NCBI RefSeq assembly: GCF_000011005.1
Contig: NC_013665.1
Coordinates: 1,775,501-1,839,500, forward strand
Length of the DNA: 64,000 nt
Direction of reading: 5' to 3'
Source of the DNA: Methanocella paludicola SANAE
GTDB taxonomy: Archaea; Halobacteriota; Methanocellia; Methanocellales; Methanocellaceae
Shown one piece after another: positions 50,415 through 59,212 of the stretch (the stretch's first letter is position 1; every line of letters begins with the position of its first letter). The translations under genes were made by a program, and so were the position numbers. The notes below the pieces were generated by a model, which saw only the letters and a program-made list of their open reading frames with translations, made no database searches and had not been told where the DNA came from.

Positions 50415-50732
50415 TCAAGCAGTCTCTTCGAGCGCCACTTTCACGAGGCGCTTATATTTTTCCTTGATGGAGTACATGTTGTGGTCGCCGGTGACGTCGA
50501 CGCTAAGTATGCCGGTCTTCGAGCCCATCAGGCCGACCATGGCCGGCGTGCCTTTGTTCTTTACGTCGAAATTCTGTTCCCTGAGTTTTTCATCGATATC
50601 TTTCGTCTCGTATGGGCCGCCATCCAGGAATATCCTTAACACGGCCCTGCGCCGGCCGTCCTTATCCCTGCTCAGGTAGTCTTTGATGCGGGCGAGCACC
50701 ATTTCGTCTTCAGAGCTATTCAGAGTCACCAC
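50415..50732 (-). CDS. DUF2551 protein
   Basis: A 105-residue basic protein of the methanogen DUF2551 family: RAVLRIFLDGGPYETKDIDEKL and GTPAMVGLMGSKTGILSVD suggest a winged-helix-like fold. The GTG start overlaps the end of the upstream radical-SAM gene by 17 bases and GGAAG precedes it. An ATG at 50702 is an alternative. Function is unknown; uppS follows after 21 bases. Confidence 0.75.
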   Translation of the reverse strand: MVTLNSSEDEMVLARIKDYLSRDKDGRRRAVLRIFLDGGPYETKDIDEKLREQNFDVKNKGTPAMVGLMGSKTGILSVDVTGDHNMYSIKEKYKRLVKVALEETA

Positions 50733-51786
50733 TTCCAGATGATCGTAATGGTATTCTTTCTACGACCAGCCCGTTTTCCATCGGGTATCGCTCGACAATG
50801 GAGCAATGTGAGGCGCCGCAAAGGCCCTCGGTCTCTTCAAGGAGCCACCACGCGGTCTCGATGCGGCTGCCGTATGAACGATACATGCGCCGGGGTATGT
50901 TCGACCTTTTCAGGATTCGAAGCACATCCGTAATATTACCTTCTATTTCCCCGTATATAATTGTTCCATCAGCGCTTATCTCGTCAAAGGGCCTTGCCAT
51001 ATTTTTCGCGATGCGTTTGAGCCGCTCGCGTAACTGGACAGCGTCCTTAAAACGTGACGAGCAATACCTAGTATAGGCTATATTATTTAAAACTATCTCG
51101 TGCCCGGTTTTTTCGCTCCCCAGCACTGCATTTGATATATCATCCTTGAGACTGTAGCCTTTTTTCTTGAGGGCCTCACAATTGGTATCGGAAAACTCGA
51201 GCTCGTTGAGGTTGAGGAAGCCGCCTGACTCCCGGATCGCTTCGGATATCTCAGGCACGGGCTTTATCGAGGGTATTTCGACCCCCGTGTCCATGCCCAG
51301 CTCCTTCGAGAGCCTGAGGGCATGGTAGAACGGCGTGCTCTTAAAGTTGTCCCAGTCCTCCAGGGGCGGGTGGTACCGGATCTCGTCCAGTCCTGCGTCC
51401 TTGAGCTTTTTTAGGACGGTGTCGGAGGGGGCGATGCCAGTGTATAAGTGGATATGGTGGCGCTTCCCGAACGTTCCCTTAAGTAGTTTGATATAATGGA
51501 TGGTACGGTCCAGGACCATCAGCGGCTCGCCGCCGGTAATGCCCGTGCCCAGCGCGCTCATGCGCTTAGCCTCATCGATGACGTCAGCGTCCGAAAGGAC
51601 CCGCCTCTCGTTAGCGTACACATCGTCTTTGCCTTTTCGCTCCTCCGACAAAGGACAATAAAAACAATCCCTGGAACACGCTCCCGTAACAAATAAGACC
51701 AGCTTGGCGCCTTTAAGGCACAGGCGGCATCCCTTACACAGCCTCGTATACAGGGAGCCCGTCACATCGGGAACAGCGACTTTCAT
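50716..51786 (-). CDS. radical-SAM protein (COG2108-like)
   Basis: A 356-residue archaeal radical-SAM protein. An N-terminal CKGCRLCLKGAK may bind an additional cluster. The radical-SAM motif is GACSRDCFYCPLS (CxxxCxxC) and GTGITGGEPLM follows. KRHHIHLYTGIAPSD and LDEIRYHPPLEDW are typical of this uncharacterised group. GAGGTC precedes ATG 51786. It overlaps the DUF2551 gene. Confidence 0.87.
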   Translation of the reverse strand: MKVAVPDVTGSLYTRLCKGCRLCLKGAKLVLFVTGACSRDCFYCPLSEERKGKDDVYANERRVLSDADVIDEAKRMSALGTGITGGEPLMVLDRTIHYIKLLKGTFGKRHHIHLYTGIAPSDTVLKKLKDAGLDEIRYHPPLEDWDNFKSTPFYHALRLSKELGMDTGVEIPSIKPVPEISEAIRESGGFLNLNELEFSDTNCEALKKKGYSLKDDISNAVLGSEKTGHEIVLNNIAYTRYCSSRFKDAVQLRERLKRIAKNMARPFDEISADGTIIYGEIEGNITDVLRILKRSNIPRRMYRSYGSRIETAWWLLEETEGLCGASHCSIVERYPMENGLVVERIPLRSSGSGDSE

Positions 51787-51842
51787 GGATGCAGACCTCA
51801 AGGGAGAATATACATAAATACGTTCTTATTTCAAAAACAGCA

Positions 51843-52319
51843 TCAGCTTTCCTTATTCGCCTCGATGACCTGCATCTTCCAGTCGCCCTGCAACTCTTCG
51901 GAAAGCTGGCTGATCTTCGAGGGGTTGCCGTCCCAGAGAATGGAGAGGTCCGCGTCCCCGGCCATGAGGCGGTCGGACACGTTGATGGCCAGGCGCCGCA
52001 GCGCCTTACGGCGCGAGAAGGGCACGCTGAAGATGGTCTTGTACGCGGACGGGCCCGATTTCGAGTAGGAGACCACGACGTAGTCGTCCAGCCTCAGCCG
52101 GTTAATATCGTTGTACTGGCACATCGTCTCATACTCGTAGGCGATGTTGGAGTCCACCTTGGAAAGCGATAGCAGGATCTTCGCGAGGATGTCCTTATCC
52201 AGGTCCTTTTTCATGCTGACCGTGATCTTGCCGATCGTACAGGTAAGCCTGGCGTTCTTATCCAGGCGCTCGATGATATAAAGCGTCGTATCGGTCTTCT
52301 GCTCGAGCTCCACGGTCAT
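51843..52319 (-). CDS. uncharacterised soluble protein
   Basis: A 158-residue protein with alternating strands and helices (TLYIIERLDKNARLTCTIG, DDYVVVSYSKSG, LSILWDGNPSKIS) and no recognised family. It lies in the middle of the phosphoribosyltransferase-to-uppS operon, 12 bases after the MTA phosphorylase stop. Confidence 0.65.
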   Translation of the reverse strand: MTVELEQKTDTTLYIIERLDKNARLTCTIGKITVSMKKDLDKDILAKILLSLSKVDSNIAYEYETMCQYNDINRLRLDDYVVVSYSKSGPSAYKTIFSVPFSRRKALRRLAINVSDRLMAGDADLSILWDGNPSKISQLSEELQGDWKMQVIEANKES

Positions 52320-52331
52320 GGTATCACGCTA

Positions 52332-53177
52332 TCATTTTATATAAGGGCCGATCAGCGGCTTCAGGTCCCGTTTTACTTTCTCGGGGATGGCATCCGGGCT
52401 TGTGGCAATGGCGCCCTCCAGCGCGTGCCTGCACGGGCAGTCCGTATCCTCGATCCGGCCCACGGCCCTGCGGAGGATGTCCTTCACGGCCTCCTCGTTC
52501 TTCGCCGCGTACTCGATGACCTGGCCGATGGATACGGGCTCCTCGTACCAGACGTCGTAATCGGTAATAGTGGCGAGGATGGCGAAGCAGATCTCCGCTT
52601 CCCGGGCCAGCTTTGCCTCGGGGAGCGCGGTCATGCCGATGACGTCGAAGCCGAGCTTCCGGTAAATGCGCGACTCGGCCTTCGTCGAGAACTGGGGGCC
52701 CTCCATGCACAGGTAAGTGCCCCCGTTGTGAACTCTATATTTTTCTTTTGCCGTCTCGTAGAGGATGTCGGACAGCTTCCGGCAGAACGGGTCGGCGAAG
52801 CTGATGTGGGCCACGATGCCGCCCTCGAAGTACGTGGAAACTCGCTTCGTGGTGCGGTCATACACCTGGTCCGGTATCACGATGTCCAGCGGCTTCAGGC
52901 TCTCCTTGAGGCTGCCGACCGCCGAAACAGAGATAATGTGGGTGACGCCCAGCTTTTTCATGCCGTATATGTTAGCCCGGTAGTTCAGGTCGGTCGGAGA
53001 ATACTTGTGGCCCCGCCCATGCCTTGACAGGAACACGGCTTCTATGCCATTCATGGAGCCGACAATAAAAGAGTCACCGGGAGTGCCAAAAGGCGTCCGC
53101 ACCTTCTGCTCCTTCACGTGATCGAACATGGAGGGGTCATAGATACCGCTCCCCCCGATAATTCCCACTTTGACCAT
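52332..53177 (-). CDS. mtnP: S-methyl-5'-thioadenosine phosphorylase
   Basis: A 281-residue purine nucleoside phosphorylase of the MTAP family, cleaving methylthioadenosine (and possibly related nucleosides) to a free base and sugar phosphate. Motifs: IIGGSGIYD, SRHGRGHKYSPTDLNYRAN, VSAVGSLKE, CMEGPQFSTKAES and ITDYDVWYEEPVS. Specificity between MTA and hypoxanthine nucleosides varies in archaea. The phosphoribosyltransferase encoded upstream could salvage the base it releases. Confidence 0.93.
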   Translation of the reverse strand: MVKVGIIGGSGIYDPSMFDHVKEQKVRTPFGTPGDSFIVGSMNGIEAVFLSRHGRGHKYSPTDLNYRANIYGMKKLGVTHIISVSAVGSLKESLKPLDIVIPDQVYDRTTKRVSTYFEGGIVAHISFADPFCRKLSDILYETAKEKYRVHNGGTYLCMEGPQFSTKAESRIYRKLGFDVIGMTALPEAKLAREAEICFAILATITDYDVWYEEPVSIGQVIEYAAKNEEAVKDILRRAVGRIEDTDCPCRHALEGAIATSPDAIPEKVKRDLKPLIGPYIK

Positions 53178-53186
53178 GAAGATCCC

Positions 53187-53882
53187 TCAGTGCTTTAACG
53201 GTTCCCAGATGCCGTCGCCAAGCTGGCGAATGATGCCACGGTACTCCATCTCGCCGAGTACCTCCTCCATGCGGCCGGGCTGGGTGATCTCGAAGTACGT
53301 GGGCTCGATCTGGTGATATTTCTTGAGGCCGAGCTTGATGTCCTCCAGCGTCCAGGCCTTGAGGCTGTGCTTCGCCATGACCTGGCCGGTGACCTCGCAC
53401 ATGTCCTCCATGAAGTTCCAGGGGAAGATGACCCAGGCCCACTCGTCGAGCAATTCGCCCACATAGTCGGCCTTCGACTGGGAGCACATCAGGTGCTGCA
53501 GCGTGGCCGTGCGGACCTCTTTCGGGCCGTACTTCAGGATATATTCCTTAGCGAAGGTCATGCTCTTGCCCGTGTCCGAGATGTCGTCGACGATGAGAAC
53601 GTTCTTGCCCTTGATCATGTTCTCGTCCATGGGGTAGCGGATCTTCGGCCCGCTGCCCGGGCTCGCAGTGCCTGTGTAATGCTCGATCTTCAGGCTGATA
53701 AGGTCGTTCAGGTTAAGAAAGTCACATAATACCCGGCCGGCAAACCAGCCGCCCCTGGCCAGCGCCACGATGACGTCGGGCTTATAGCCCGAGCTTCGTA
53801 CTTCCTTCGAGATCTTTCGGCAGAGGCGATAGATGTAATCCCAGTTAGTGATAACACATTTGAAATTTTCAGGTAGCGACAT
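53187..53882 (-). CDS. purine-type phosphoribosyltransferase
   Basis: A 231-residue type I phosphoribosyltransferase. The PRPP loop is VLIVDDISDTGKSM and the pyrophosphate-side loop is ALARGGWFAGRVL. The core is followed by a C-terminal extension of about 80 residues with a winged-helix flavour (FEITQPGRMEEVLGEMEYRG). GGTGA precedes the ATG at 53882; the frame is open 13 codons above. It is first in the operon with MTA phosphorylase, consistent with purine-base salvage. Confidence 0.9.
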   Translation of the reverse strand: MSLPENFKCVITNWDYIYRLCRKISKEVRSSGYKPDVIVALARGGWFAGRVLCDFLNLNDLISLKIEHYTGTASPGSGPKIRYPMDENMIKGKNVLIVDDISDTGKSMTFAKEYILKYGPKEVRTATLQHLMCSQSKADYVGELLDEWAWVIFPWNFMEDMCEVTGQVMAKHSLKAWTLEDIKLGLKKYHQIEPTYFEITQPGRMEEVLGEMEYRGIIRQLGDGIWEPLKH

Positions 53883-54083
53883 TTTGTCACCGGCATCGAT
53901 GTTATAATAATAATGTAACACATTGGTATGTTTTGAAAATATTTAAGTCTGCCTTTTTATGAGCAAGCGCTTTTTCAGAAACCTATATATTGCTAATTTG
54001 TTATATGCTAATGATTAGGTAAATACAATTGCTTACTCACCAGTGGATGTTGGGTAAGGGATCACGAAGGGGGCAAGGTTAAA

Positions 54084-57000
54084 TTGAATAAAAGCAGTTT
54101 TACTGAAAGGTTTAGTGTAACTTATACCGGGTTAAACTTTGGTAAAATTTTAAGAAATATATTCACTATTCTGATGATATCTTTGATGCTGACCGTCAGC
54201 CTCGACGCTTTCTACATTAATGATTATGGTGCAGGTCTTGGCCCTTCCGCATATAGGACGGCCGATGCCGCGCCTGTCGTTTATCCACCGATGGCTTCCG
54301 TTTCCGGTAAGCTGTTGGACGCCACGAGCACCGCAGGCCTGGGTGGGATAGCGGTTACGTTACACGTCATGGACGGTGTGACGGAACTCTATACGATGAC
54401 ACGTACAACAAGTAATTCTATGCCATATATAGGCTACTTCAACTTTGACCACATCGTCGTGAGCACAGCCACCCACGCGTACGTGACGGCAGACCAGGGC
54501 ACATGGCATGGCAGGAGCGCAGATTTCCCCATATCAGGAGATCTGACTTCGAATTGTATGGTCATTATGACCGACATGCCGACAGCGATGATCATGGGCG
54601 GCATGGTCACGGATACTAACGGGAATGGCATAAGCCTCGCCCCGGTCGATGTACATGTCATGGATGCCGCGGATACTGAAATATACACGTTCAGTGTACT
54701 CACAGACTCCACGGGATGGTACCTGCATCATAATGGTGTGGTGCCTGTTGGCGCATCATATTTCTATATAACATGCAGCTCTGGATCTTACCAGGGGCGT
54801 AGCGTCAACGTCCCATTGAGCTCCCCCGCCCCAAGTTCGTATCTGGCGAATGTCGTCCTGCACGTGCCCGGTGGCTCCGACCCCGTGCAGAGGGCGGCAT
54901 GGTCTGGCATCGTCGTCGACTCTTTCGGGATGCCATATGGTGGCCTGACCGTCACATTACACGTATTAGATGCGGCCCATACGCCATTACCTGCAACGTA
55001 TACTATTACCACCAGCAGCGGAGCCCCGTTCTCAGGAGCGTTTAGCTTTGATAACATAGACCTTTCGGGAGGGGCCGCATACGCTTATGTCACCGCTACT
55101 GCGAATCTTGGCGACGGGATATCGGTCAGCGGAACTAGCGATACCTATACCCTGGCCGATCAATGCACTTCTGCGGGGTCCATCGTGCTTCGGATACCGT
55201 TACCCGATGAGGTCCGTGTGACCTGCGACCCGGACACGATATTGAAGGGCGGAGACACATCCGTAATAACCGCGCAATTATACCTGGCGGGCAACCCTTA
55301 CCATAGGTCCAACGTCGCTGTCACGTTTTCATCGGACAATGATCCGGTAGCTTACCTACCAACGGTTAAAACGAACTTAACCGACTTTAACGGGCAGACC
55401 ACCATCCTCCTTACGTCGAATACGGCCCCTGGAACCGTCAATGTAGACGTAAGTTCCACGACTGCCTGGGGCATCCAGATAACCGATACGAAGCCCGTCA
55501 ATGTGGTCAACTGGGGCACTATAGCCGGCACGGTCATGGATAGCCAGGGCACTGGTGTTCCACTTGCTACCGTTAAGCTACAGTCATATACGACAGGGGC
55601 GGGAACCGTAGATGCAGGCAGCATTTACCCGACACCGGAAAATCCTCAGTTGACCGTGAGTACGTCGCGAATAGCAGAGCCGGGCACGTATACTTTCTAC
55701 AGGATCCCGCAGGGCAACTACATGGTCACGGCAGAAAAGGATGGTTATCTGTATTATTCGCTAGTGACCGTCAATGAGGGCACTACGACGGCCAACATCG
55801 TGATCCCGAGCTATATTTACGGGACGAGCCCACCCCAGGCTACTCCTCCCGCATCCTTCGCAACAGGCTCGGGCACGATCTCGGGAATTGTCACAGATAG
55901 CGAACGCAACGGGATACCATTGGCGAACGTTGGCCTTTATAATTGTCTCTACAATGGGGTAACGAATACGTGGTCCAACACTGGCCTGGTGGCCGGCGTA
56001 CCGCGAAATCCTCAAACGTCGAATGACGGTATGACTAACGCCATGGGCGCCTTCGCATTCCAGGACGTGCCGACCGGCACCTACATGGTCCAGGCGGATA
56101 CCGCAGGAATAACGAGCTATGCCATTGTCGATGTCTCAAATGGGGGTACTAATGGAAATGTTATATGGACGGGTACGGCAGGAGGGTCCATATCAGGCGC
56201 CGTTACAGATAAAAACAAGAATGGCATACCCGATGCCGATGTAACATTATATACCACGACCTATGATCCGATCACCCAATCCTGGAGTAGTGATGCCGTC
56301 GTCCCGATATCCGGCAATCCCCAGCAAACGAATGAGGGCATAACGGGTGCTATGGGCACCTACACCTTCGAAGGGGTACCCGATGGCACGTACAAGGTCG
56401 TCGCCTCAAAGAAGGATGCCGCTTTGAATGACCATTCGTACTATGGCATCGTTACCATAGGCAATAATCGTGGCACAGTGTCGGCCAACATCGCCATACC
56501 GGACCTGGTATTCTTCATGGGTTCGAGCTTTGATCCAGACACGATCATTTCCATGGAGATTGGAGAGCCCAGCTCCCTGGACCCGGCGACCGCATACGAT
56601 GCTTCAAGCCTGGAGGTCGTACAGAACGTTTACCAGACACTCGTCAGTTATAATGGAAATGAGTCTATGCCGTCGAACTGTCTCGCTACGGGAGCGGATG
56701 TTTCGGCGGACGGCCTTACCTATAGGATCTACCTGCGTAGCGGTGTCAAGTTCCAGGACGGGACTGACTTTAATGCCGATGCGGTGAAATATTCCTTTGA
56801 CCGGGGGGTCATTATGAACCAGGACCCCTGGCGGATGTCGATTACACCCCACCTGCTTGGCGGCCAGGAGTACATCGCCACCGGGGATGCGGCCCAATAC
56901 CTGGCCCATGACACAGTCCAGGTCATCAATTCCACCTGTGTCCAGATCCACCTCGCCGCACCATACACTGGCTCCGTGTTCTTATTCGCGTTCCCCGCCA

Positions 57001-58580
57001 CCGCCATCATCAGCCCCGCCTATGATATGGCGAACGGAGGCTATAGCCCGAATGTGCCGAGCAGTTTCATGGATAGGCACATGTGTGGTACCGGGCCCTA
57101 CAGGTTCGTTTCCTGGGCGCCGGGCAACTGCGTAGTTCTCAAAAAGAACGATGCGTACTGGGGGACACAGGCGCTTACACAAAATGTGGTCATCCGCTAT
57201 GTGCCCGATTATACGACCCGGCTCAACGCCATAAACAGCGGCTCGGCCGACCTTATCTGGGCGAGTGCGCTTAATACGCCGGACCTCGGTAACCCGAATG
57301 TCGTAGTGGAAAGCGGAAGGCCCACGCTTTCCGTGAATGCGCTATGCTTCAATTTAGCCCGCTGGCGATTCGATGATAAGCGCGTAAGGCAGGCGTTCGT
57401 CGAATCATTCGATGATGGCACCTACGTCGACAGCGCCCTCAATGGCTATGGAAGGCGGGTGAACGGCCCGATCCCGCAATACATCGATGGACACGATAAC
57501 GACATCCCCATATACCAGTTCGACCCGGAACACGCGCGCCAGCTACTGGTGGATGCGGGCTTCAGTAAAAGTACGCCCACCACGGTGAACCTGTATTATA
57601 ATAATGGTAACGAGGTCCGCAGGATCGCCTGCGAATTATTAAAGAAGCAGATCGAGAGCTATGACCTGGGCATCACGGTCCAGGTAACTCCCCTCGATTG
57701 GTCGACATATCTATCCAGGCAGGATGCCGGAGATATGGATATGTACGCAGTGGGTACCATGGCGGACTACCCGTCGGCGGATGCCTGCCTGGCGCCTTAC
57801 GTACCGAACGGCTATTATGGGTCGCGTATAGGGTACGTGAACGATTCCGTCACCGCCCTTTACCAGCAGGCATTGGCCGAAACGGATCCGGTGAGATCGC
57901 AGTTGATAGGCCAGATCGTATCGGGTATGGATGCCGACTATGCCTACATCTGGTTATCTAACGCCATCCAGTTTCAGCCACATCGCATCGAGCTGAGGGG
58001 CTATACGTATAACCCGGCCGACACCGGGCTACGCTTCGCCAGTATGTATAAGGATAATTCCGTGCCTTCTTATACGTTCGACCTAAAGGAAGGCTGGAAC
58101 CTGGTATCATTGCCCGTGGACAATACTATGTTTACGGCGAGCGGCCTGGGCGCGACCAATCCGTATATAACGGACATTGTCATGTTCGACCAGGCGACGG
58201 GCGAATACAAGATATTCATGGTGGGCTTAAGTCCGGCCGCGTACGATTTCCAGCTACTGCCCGATAATGGCTATTTTGTCAATTGTGCGGACGATACGAC
58301 CCTGACCGTTAACGGTAAGCCGCCATCCCTCCGATCCACGGACCTGCAACCGGGATGGAACCTGGTAGGATGGGGGACCTATCACGATACGGATGCAAAA
58401 TCCCTGTGTGAAATGCTGGACGGCACCCAGGATATTGTCCGATACGACCGGGCCACGGGCGAATACCAGGTCTACATGGAAGGCCTCAGCCCAAGTACAT
58501 ATGACTTTAACAACGGGCCCGGTGAAGGGTACTTCATCAATACGGATAGTCATCGAACACTACGATACGGGGTGATATAA
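54084..58580 (+). CDS. giant surface protein: Ig-like domains fused to a peptide-binding (SBP_bac_5) domain
   Basis: A 1498-residue secreted protein. The N-terminal helix (IFTILMISLMLTVSLDAFY) is a signal or anchor. Residues about 70-370 hold three carboxypeptidase-regulatory-like domains and 380-475 a Big/invasin-like domain. Three more regulatory-like domains occupy 477-800, each with GIPLA/GIPDA and a final GTY-V-A strand. Residues 810-1320 are an ABC oligopeptide-binding domain (GEPSSLDPATAYDA; NADAVKYSFDRG; GTGPYRFVSW; DDKRVRQAF). Two GWNLV repeats end it. Start is TTG after AAGG. No permease is adjacent. Confidence 0.85.
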   Translation: MNKSSFTERFSVTYTGLNFGKILRNIFTILMISLMLTVSLDAFYINDYGAGLGPSAYRTADAAPVVYPPMASVSGKLLDATSTAGLGGIAVTLHVMDGVTELYTMTRTTSNSMPYIGYFNFDHIVVSTATHAYVTADQGTWHGRSADFPISGDLTSNCMVIMTDMPTAMIMGGMVTDTNGNGISLAPVDVHVMDAADTEIYTFSVLTDSTGWYLHHNGVVPVGASYFYITCSSGSYQGRSVNVPLSSPAPSSYLANVVLHVPGGSDPVQRAAWSGIVVDSFGMPYGGLTVTLHVLDAAHTPLPATYTITTSSGAPFSGAFSFDNIDLSGGAAYAYVTATANLGDGISVSGTSDTYTLADQCTSAGSIVLRIPLPDEVRVTCDPDTILKGGDTSVITAQLYLAGNPYHRSNVAVTFSSDNDPVAYLPTVKTNLTDFNGQTTILLTSNTAPGTVNVDVSSTTAWGIQITDTKPVNVVNWGTIAGTVMDSQGTGVPLATVKLQSYTTGAGTVDAGSIYPTPENPQLTVSTSRIAEPGTYTFYRIPQGNYMVTAEKDGYLYYSLVTVNEGTTTANIVIPSYIYGTSPPQATPPASFATGSGTISGIVTDSERNGIPLANVGLYNCLYNGVTNTWSNTGLVAGVPRNPQTSNDGMTNAMGAFAFQDVPTGTYMVQADTAGITSYAIVDVSNGGTNGNVIWTGTAGGSISGAVTDKNKNGIPDADVTLYTTTYDPITQSWSSDAVVPISGNPQQTNEGITGAMGTYTFEGVPDGTYKVVASKKDAALNDHSYYGIVTIGNNRGTVSANIAIPDLVFFMGSSFDPDTIISMEIGEPSSLDPATAYDASSLEVVQNVYQTLVSYNGNESMPSNCLATGADVSADGLTYRIYLRSGVKFQDGTDFNADAVKYSFDRGVIMNQDPWRMSITPHLLGGQEYIATGDAAQYLAHDTVQVINSTCVQIHLAAPYTGSVFLFAFPATAIISPAYDMANGGYSPNVPSSFMDRHMCGTGPYRFVSWAPGNCVVLKKNDAYWGTQALTQNVVIRYVPDYTTRLNAINSGSADLIWASALNTPDLGNPNVVVESGRPTLSVNALCFNLARWRFDDKRVRQAFVESFDDGTYVDSALNGYGRRVNGPIPQYIDGHDNDIPIYQFDPEHARQLLVDAGFSKSTPTTVNLYYNNGNEVRRIACELLKKQIESYDLGITVQVTPLDWSTYLSRQDAGDMDMYAVGTMADYPSADACLAPYVPNGYYGSRIGYVNDSVTALYQQALAETDPVRSQLIGQIVSGMDADYAYIWLSNAIQFQPHRIELRGYTYNPADTGLRFASMYKDNSVPSYTFDLKEGWNLVSLPVDNTMFTASGLGATNPYITDIVMFDQATGEYKIFMVGLSPAAYDFQLLPDNGYFVNCADDTTLTVNGKPPSLRSTDLQPGWNLVGWGTYHDTDAKSLCEMLDGTQDIVRYDRATGEYQVYMEGLSPSTYDFNNGPGEGYFINTDSHRTLRYGVI

Positions 58581-58581
58581 A

Positions 58582-59166
58582 ATGCGAATGGTCTATAAAA
58601 CTTTTGTAGCGTTGTTAATGACAGCGCTGTTCTGCTCGGTCCTTTCGGCGCCAGTTCTCGCTCTTGGCAAGCCGGCCGGGCTGTATGGATACATAAGCTT
58701 TAATGGTAAGCCGATTGGAGGTGTCTCGGTCTCTCTCAGCGATGGCCAGCGGGCGACGACGGACAGCTCCGGCTACTACCAGTTCGGAGTTTTTAACGGC
58801 TCGACCTATACGGTCACGGCTTCGTATAATGGAGGCTCAGCATCGCGTTCAGTGACGATAGACCAGGCGAGAGTGCAGGTGGACCTCAATATCGTGCCAT
58901 CGTCCTCCGGCTCTAAGCCCGCGGCCACTACGACCCCGACAGCTGTCCCGACAGCAGTAACACAGGCCACAACGGTTACCGTTACACCAACACCTGCGCC
59001 GACCATTACGCCTACCCCCACGCCTACGCCCACGCCGACTCCAACGCCTACACCGGTCCCCGGCATACCATCTCCTGTGGATTACAGGCTACTGCTATTG
59101 ATCATTGCTCTGCTGGTGATCATCATCGTAGCAATGGGATATTACATACTGTTCAAGAAGCAGTAG
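58582..59166 (+). CDS. surface protein with regulatory-like domain, Thr/Pro stalk and membrane anchor
   Basis: A 194-residue protein: signal peptide (1-28), one carboxypeptidase-regulatory-like domain (GLYGYISFNGKPIGGVSVSL to VDLNIV), a Thr-Pro stalk of about 50 residues suited to O-glycosylation, a transmembrane helix (LLLLIIALLVIIIVAMGYYI) and a short basic tail, FKKQ. It starts one base after the stop of the giant gene, with GGGGTGATA before the ATG, so the two are one operon. Its domain is very close to that of the next protein. Confidence 0.82.
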   Translation: MRMVYKTFVALLMTALFCSVLSAPVLALGKPAGLYGYISFNGKPIGGVSVSLSDGQRATTDSSGYYQFGVFNGSTYTVTASYNGGSASRSVTIDQARVQVDLNIVPSSSGSKPAATTTPTAVPTAVTQATTVTVTPTPAPTITPTPTPTPTPTPTPTPVPGIPSPVDYRLLLLIIALLVIIIVAMGYYILFKKQ

Positions 59167-59212
59167 GTGCCGGATATTTTTCTTGATTAATTTTTGGTAA
59201 AGGGGGACATGA

